Shown in pieces: positions 60,267-64,000 of a DNA stretch of 64,000 nt. Source of the DNA: Aquimarina pacifica (GTDB lineage: Bacteria > Bacteroidota > Bacteroidia > Flavobacteriales > Flavobacteriaceae); assembly GCF_000520955.1 (NCBI RefSeq), contig NZ_JACC01000022.1:1-64000 (forward strand), given 5' to 3'. Under the pieces are notes generated by a model, which saw nothing but the letters and a program-made list of their open reading frames with translations, ran no database searches and had not been told where the DNA came from. The position numbers were made by a program, and so were the translations under genes. Positions within the stretch are counted from its first letter, which is position 1, and each line of letters begins with the position of its first letter.

Positions 60267-62104
60267 TTATCTATCTACTAAAATCGTCCCTTTGTATGCT
60301 ATTGCTATGGGGATTCTATGTATTGTTTTTAGAAAAAGAAAACATGCATTATGTCAAAAGATGGTACTTGATGTTTAGTTTGTTTTTTGCATTGATTATT
60401 CCTTTGGTCACATTTTCTTATGAAACCGAAGCTATTGTTGAAGCAGAAACCATGGCTCCTGTTGTTACTCAAGAAGTCATAGCGGCTAATGTTGTTAATG
60501 ACCAGATTGCAGGAGCTTCATACCCATATTGGATGTTTTTATTATGGGGTATTTACGGGATAGGGGTTTTAGTTTTTGGTTTTAGATTTGTTAAGCATCT
60601 CAAATGTCTTACTAGAGAAATCAAAAGAAATGAGCAATTAGAAGAGCCATCTCATATCAATGTATTGGTTCCTGATACTATAATACCACATACTTTTCTG
60701 AATTATATTTTTGTTCCTAAAAAGGAATATCATGAAAAAAGAATCCCAGAAGAAGTGTTGCTTCATGAAAAAACACATGTGAGTCAAAAGCATACGCTAG
60801 ATATACTTTTTGTAGAAATTCTACAAGTACTCTTTTGGTTCAATCCATTATTAGTTTGGATTAAAAAATGTATAAAGTTAAATCACGAATTTCTAGCAGA
60901 TCAGACAGTGCTTAAACGTGAGTTTTCAGTTCAAAATTACATGAACTTACTCGTAACATATCCAAACGGTCCTCATCAGGCCGGTTTTGCGAGTCCTATT
61001 AATTATTCATTAACCAAAAAACGAATTCTTATGATGTCACAACAATTTTCTAAAAAAAGAGCAATAGCTCGAATACTATTGCTCTTACCGGTTTTATTAG
61101 GGTGTATGCTGTTATTTAATAATAAAATTGTCGCTCAGCAAACGAATGTAGCACATGTAAAAATTGCAGATAATACAGATCCCGATAAAAAAATTAAAAT
61201 TCGTGTAAAGGGAGAGCAAATTACTGTCAATGGTACGGCAACTGATTTATCTGGTTTTACAAAAGCAATCGATGAAGTTACAAGACAATGGAAAGATGAT
61301 GAGTTAAAAGCTGCTCAATTTGATATTCAAGTAATGAATTCGAATGATCAATTCCTTGACAAGTTAAATGCGGCTTACGAAAAAACACGTTTACATATAT
61401 CAAATCCAGATGGACACAGCCTTATTCCACCTGCGCCACCAGCAGAGCCCAAATCACCAAAATCAGATACAAGTACAGTTCCTGCACCCCCACCAGTAGC
61501 TAAAGAACCGGTGTTAGAAGAAAAAGCCGTTCCTTCTCCTCCTAAAGTAAAGAAATACCCTTGTGGAGGTAAAAAAGTGACTGTTATCGTGCCGAGCGAA
61601 TCTTCGGTTCATTCTTCTTCTTATTATGAACAAGAGATTGTAGAAGCATTAGAAAAAGCTGAACAGGCAAGAGCAATGGCAGAAGAAGAAGAAGAAATGA
61701 TACTCATCGCAGATGCTGGCGATGAACATGAGATTGTGATTCTAGATGCTAAGAAAGATCAGTATGCTGCATTAGAAGCAGTATATGAGGCTAAAGCGTT
61801 TGAAATAATTGATGTAGAACGAATTCGTCATGAAGCACGTATGGCGCAAGAGGCATCATTACAAGTAAGAGAAGAGGCAATGAGAAATGCAGAAAAAGCC
61901 AGATTAATAGCCGAGGAAAGGGTACATGTTCATGCAGAAAAGGTACGTGAGGAAGCCAGAAAATATGCAGAAAAAGCTCGAAAGCAGGCAGAAAAAGAAC
62001 GCCAGAAAGCATATAAAGTTAGAGATAAAGCTTTGAGACAAGCAGAAAAGGCACGCGAAGAAGCTCGAAAAGCAGCCTATAAGGCAGCAAAAAATGCTAA
62101 ATAG
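60263..62104 (+). CDS. M56 family (BlaR1-like) metallopeptidase with long coiled-coil tail
   Basis: 613 residues. N-terminal membrane helices (about 1-20, 33-52, 88-108) lead to the zinc motif HEKTH (residues 168-172) and NHEFLADQ (about 207-214); a further helix is near 270-288 (ARILLLLPVLLGCMLLF). Then comes a periplasmic part, a proline-rich stretch (about 390-435) and, over the last 80 residues, a highly charged Ala/Glu/Arg helix (EEARKYAEKARKQAEKERQK). The coiled-coil replaces the penicillin-binding sensor of BlaR1, so the sensed signal is different and unknown. Overlaps blaI by 4 bases. Confidence 0.88.
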   Translation: MIIYLLKSSLCMLLLWGFYVLFLEKENMHYVKRWYLMFSLFFALIIPLVTFSYETEAIVEAETMAPVVTQEVIAANVVNDQIAGASYPYWMFLLWGIYGIGVLVFGFRFVKHLKCLTREIKRNEQLEEPSHINVLVPDTIIPHTFLNYIFVPKKEYHEKRIPEEVLLHEKTHVSQKHTLDILFVEILQVLFWFNPLLVWIKKCIKLNHEFLADQTVLKREFSVQNYMNLLVTYPNGPHQAGFASPINYSLTKKRILMMSQQFSKKRAIARILLLLPVLLGCMLLFNNKIVAQQTNVAHVKIADNTDPDKKIKIRVKGEQITVNGTATDLSGFTKAIDEVTRQWKDDELKAAQFDIQVMNSNDQFLDKLNAAYEKTRLHISNPDGHSLIPPAPPAEPKSPKSDTSTVPAPPPVAKEPVLEEKAVPSPPKVKKYPCGGKKVTVIVPSESSVHSSSYYEQEIVEALEKAEQARAMAEEEEEMILIADAGDEHEIVILDAKKDQYAALEAVYEAKAFEIIDVERIRHEARMAQEASLQVREEAMRNAEKARLIAEERVHVHAEKVREEARKYAEKARKQAEKERQKAYKVRDKALRQAEKAREEARKAAYKAAKNAK

Positions 62105-62130
62105 AAAGTTTAAACAATAATAAATACAAT

Positions 62131-62187
62131 AAAAAGAGGCTAATCTCTCATTACTATACTATGTAGTAATTAGGATTTAGCCTCTTT
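62131..62187 (+). terminator. Terminator of the blaI/M56 operon
   Basis: AAAAGAGGCTAA pairs with TTAGCCTCTTTT; an inner ATTACTA / TAGTAAT stem extends it. T run on the right and A run on the left, so it can also stop the convergent 62261 gene. Confidence 0.85.
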
Positions 62188-62260
62188 TGTTATTATACCA
62201 CTAACTGACTTTCAATGGTATTAGGTATTTTTTGTATACCTAATCGGGAAGGGGAAATTT

Positions 62261-62602
62261 TTATGACTTTAATATCTTTAATCTCATTCGGTATATTTTT
62301 CCGGTTTCAGTATTGATATTCGTCTTTATTTTTTTGTAGTTCAATCTGCCTTTTACATAATCATCCACTCCCATTTTTTCAGAATTTACAGTAAGCACAA
62401 CGATTTCTCCATTGGCATTCAAAGTAAATTCAACGTTTGCCTTAACTTCATTTTGTTCGATGTCCATTTTAGGAGCTTCTAGAAGTGTCGTGATTTCTTG
62501 TCTTAATTGTTGTTTTGGGTTTGCATCGATTGTATTATTTGCGAATACTTGTGATGAAACAATAATTACCAATGCTGCGAATACTACTTTTACGTTTTTC
62601 AT
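62261..62602 (-). CDS. Small secreted protein with TonB-like C-terminal region
   Basis: 113 residues with a signal peptide ending SSQVFANN. The mature part (QLRQEITTLLEAPKM, VEFTLNANGEIVVLTVNS, VDDYVKGRLNYKKI) resembles small flavobacterial periplasmic proteins related to the TonB C-terminal fold. Similar proteins often accompany BlaI/M56 genes; this one is convergent with the pair. Function unknown. Confidence 0.65.
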   Translation of the reverse strand: MKNVKVVFAALVIIVSSQVFANNTIDANPKQQLRQEITTLLEAPKMDIEQNEVKANVEFTLNANGEIVVLTVNSEKMGVDDYVKGRLNYKKIKTNINTETGKIYRMRLKILKS

Positions 62603-63149
62603 TTTTTTTAGTTTTTTGTTTGCAGGTTAAAATAGATTATGAAACTATTTGTTCATTTTTACAGGGCAAATGTAGTCGGGATCAGGGGTTCCTTTTTCAA
62701 TTAAATGTTTCTAAAAAGTTTATAAATTGTTACTATTACGTTAAGTATTGATTTTTAGTTTAAAATTAAAATTTGACATATTTGTATGTTTAAGAAGTTA
62801 TTGTATTGTGAATTATGCAAATTTCAATCATATTTATGTAAATAATTATTTTTTAAATATATAATTTTGATAAATCAATAATTTAATAAAAGTTTTTAAT
62901 ATTATCTAAATGTTAAGAGTAGGATTTTACTTACGTCAGCATGTTGCGTATATGAGTTTACGACTTGCTCTTTTTTATGGATTCGGTTTTTATTTTTTTA
63001 GTGTACGATTAGTGTTGTAAAGGGTGTTTTTCTAAACTATTTTTATATACTGTAGTATCACTACCAAATGGTGGTATACATGAAGTTAGGAGAATAATAA
63101 ATGTAAAACCTAAGGTGTAAAGAATTATCTTTGCAAAAAATTAAAGATT
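62603..63149. other. Intergenic region before the RluB-like gene
   Basis: About 545 AT-rich bases, no supported ORF. A TATCTTTG box (63126-63133), 17 bases before the ATG, is a probable -7 element; no good TTG is at the standard distance. Confidence 0.45.
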
Positions 63150-64000
63150 ATGAGTCGAGGGCAAGGTCCTGATAAGGGAAAATCAAGAGGGAAAAGAGAT
63201 GGTAATGCAGGAAGTAATCCTAATGCAAGAGATAAAAATGTGTCCCGACAAGGAAGTAAGCCATACAGAGGTAAAAGTTCTCAGAAGAAGTCAAATACAT
63301 CGCCGAAGAAACTTGTTGATTCTGATGAGATGAGACTTAATAAGTATGTGGGAAACTCTGGAGTGTGCTCAAGACGAGAAGCTGATTTGTATATTCAAAC
63401 AGGTAGTGTGTGGGTGAACGGAAAACCCATTACTGAGATGGGGTATAAAGTAAAGCTTACAGATGAGGTGAAATTTGATGGACGTGTCATCACGCCATAC
63501 AAGAAAGAATATGTGCTTCTTAATAAGCCTAAAGGGTTTGTAACCAGTACAAGCCCAGAGAAAACAAGAACAGTAATGGATTTGGTGTCTAATGCTTCAA
63601 AATCAGTGTTAAAACCTGTCGGTAGGTTAGAACGTAATACTACTGGGTTGCTTTTGTTTACTAATGATGTCGATTTAGAAAAGAAACTTACGCATCATAA
63701 AAGCGGAGTGCGTAAATTATTTCATGTAGAATTGGAGCGTAATCTAAAGTTTGAAGACTTACAGAAAATAGAAAAAGGGATAAAGTTAGAGGAAGGTTTT
63801 ATTACCGTTGATGAGATTTCTTATATAGAAGGAGTGTCTAAAAATGAAATAGGGATTGAATTACAGTCTTCTAAGAATGGTATTATTCATAAGCTTTTTG
63901 AACACCTTAATTATAGTGTGGTCAAGTTAGATAGAGTGATTTTTGCTGGATTAACAAAGAAAGATCTTCCTAGAGGGCACTGGAGAATTCTTACAGAGCA
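63150..64000 (+). CDS. RluB/RsuA family pseudouridine synthase-like protein (3' end outside window)
   Basis: Open from ATG 63150 to the window edge (about 283 residues so far), so the gene is partial. A basic N-terminal extension (about 1-55; GKSRGKRDG...KPYRGKSSQKK) precedes an S4 RNA-binding domain (MRLNKYVGNSGVCSRREADLYI) and the RluB/RsuA catalytic domain (KPKGFVTSTSPEKTRTVMDLV, LKPVGRLERNTTGLLLFTND). At the position of the conserved catalytic Asp (GRLD in E. coli RluB and RsuA) this protein has Glu (codon GAA, about 63627-63629). If real, activity may be lost or altered. Otherwise it would modify 23S or 16S rRNA uridines. Confidence 0.85.
   Translation, partial: MSRGQGPDKGKSRGKRDGNAGSNPNARDKNVSRQGSKPYRGKSSQKKSNTSPKKLVDSDEMRLNKYVGNSGVCSRREADLYIQTGSVWVNGKPITEMGYKVKLTDEVKFDGRVITPYKKEYVLLNKPKGFVTSTSPEKTRTVMDLVSNASKSVLKPVGRLERNTTGLLLFTNDVDLEKKLTHHKSGVRKLFHVELERNLKFEDLQKIEKGIKLEEGFITVDEISYIEGVSKNEIGIELQSSKNGIIHKLFEHLNYSVVKLDRVIFAGLTKKDLPRGHWRILTE

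Overview
The window is AT-rich chromosomal DNA from a Bacteroidetes bacterium, most likely a marine Flavobacteriaceae (an Aquimarina-like genus is a guess from gene style). The signs are many TAnnTTTG-type -7 promoter boxes, TonB-dependent receptors with carboxypeptidase-like N-terminal domains, a type IX secretion (T9SS) sorting domain, mevalonate-pathway genes beside a UbiA prenyltransferase, GldX-style lipoprotein signals, two BlaI/M56 pairs, and hairpin terminators and fold-back repeats typical of the family.

Layout. 1-600: end of a DUF2452 gene, a 24-bp direct repeat and tRNA-Asp. 627-8100: housekeeping genes (DUF58, trxA, UbiA/mevalonate kinase-like/diphosphomevalonate decarboxylase, TspO, TetR, tyrS). 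8279-17573: a YHS protein, a large lipoprotein, a tight LuxE-like/transglutaminase-like/DUF350 operon, a T9SS mini-protein, MATE pump, AraC regulator and HbpS/GlcG-like protein. 17786-27320: two tandem paralogous units, each a TonB-dependent receptor followed by a beta-helix-like lipoprotein. 27782-28354: a lipoprotein with four metallothionein-like Cys/His repeats. 28392-39766: housekeeping and conserved genes (membrane MutS-like ATPase, GNAT, cyclase, methyltransferase, hemW, ruvC, a first BlaI/M56 pair, DUF456, TrmH-type methylase). 39951-40890: tandem secreted paralogues.

41171-50761 looks like a genomic island: tRNA-Leu(UAG) stands at its right edge and a decayed copy of that tRNA's 3' end (16 identical bases) at its left edge. 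It carries three nuclease-like proteins (zinc ribbon + PD-(D/E)XK, stand-alone HsdR N-domain, HNH), several small secreted proteins, a TPR histidine kinase/response regulator pair, a 50-residue lipoprotein that standard ORF cut-offs miss, and a membrane protein. Three promoters in it share a TGTGG-N4-CCACA palindrome placed exactly 22 bp upstream of the -7 box, which suggests one regulon, perhaps run by the island's own response regulator. No integrase was found.

50926-52317 is a dipeptidase of visibly higher GC. 52601-62104 is the most unusual system: two 1088-residue, membrane-anchored TPR-CHAT protease-like proteins, the second divergent from a BlaI/M56 (BlaR1-like) pair. Upstream of both CHAT genes, 134 bp from the start codon, is a TCTACATTTrTAGA palindrome; beside blaI it covers the -7 box. 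This suggests BlaI/BlaR1-type control of caspase-like CHAT proteins. The window ends inside an RluB/RsuA-like gene whose expected catalytic Asp is Glu.
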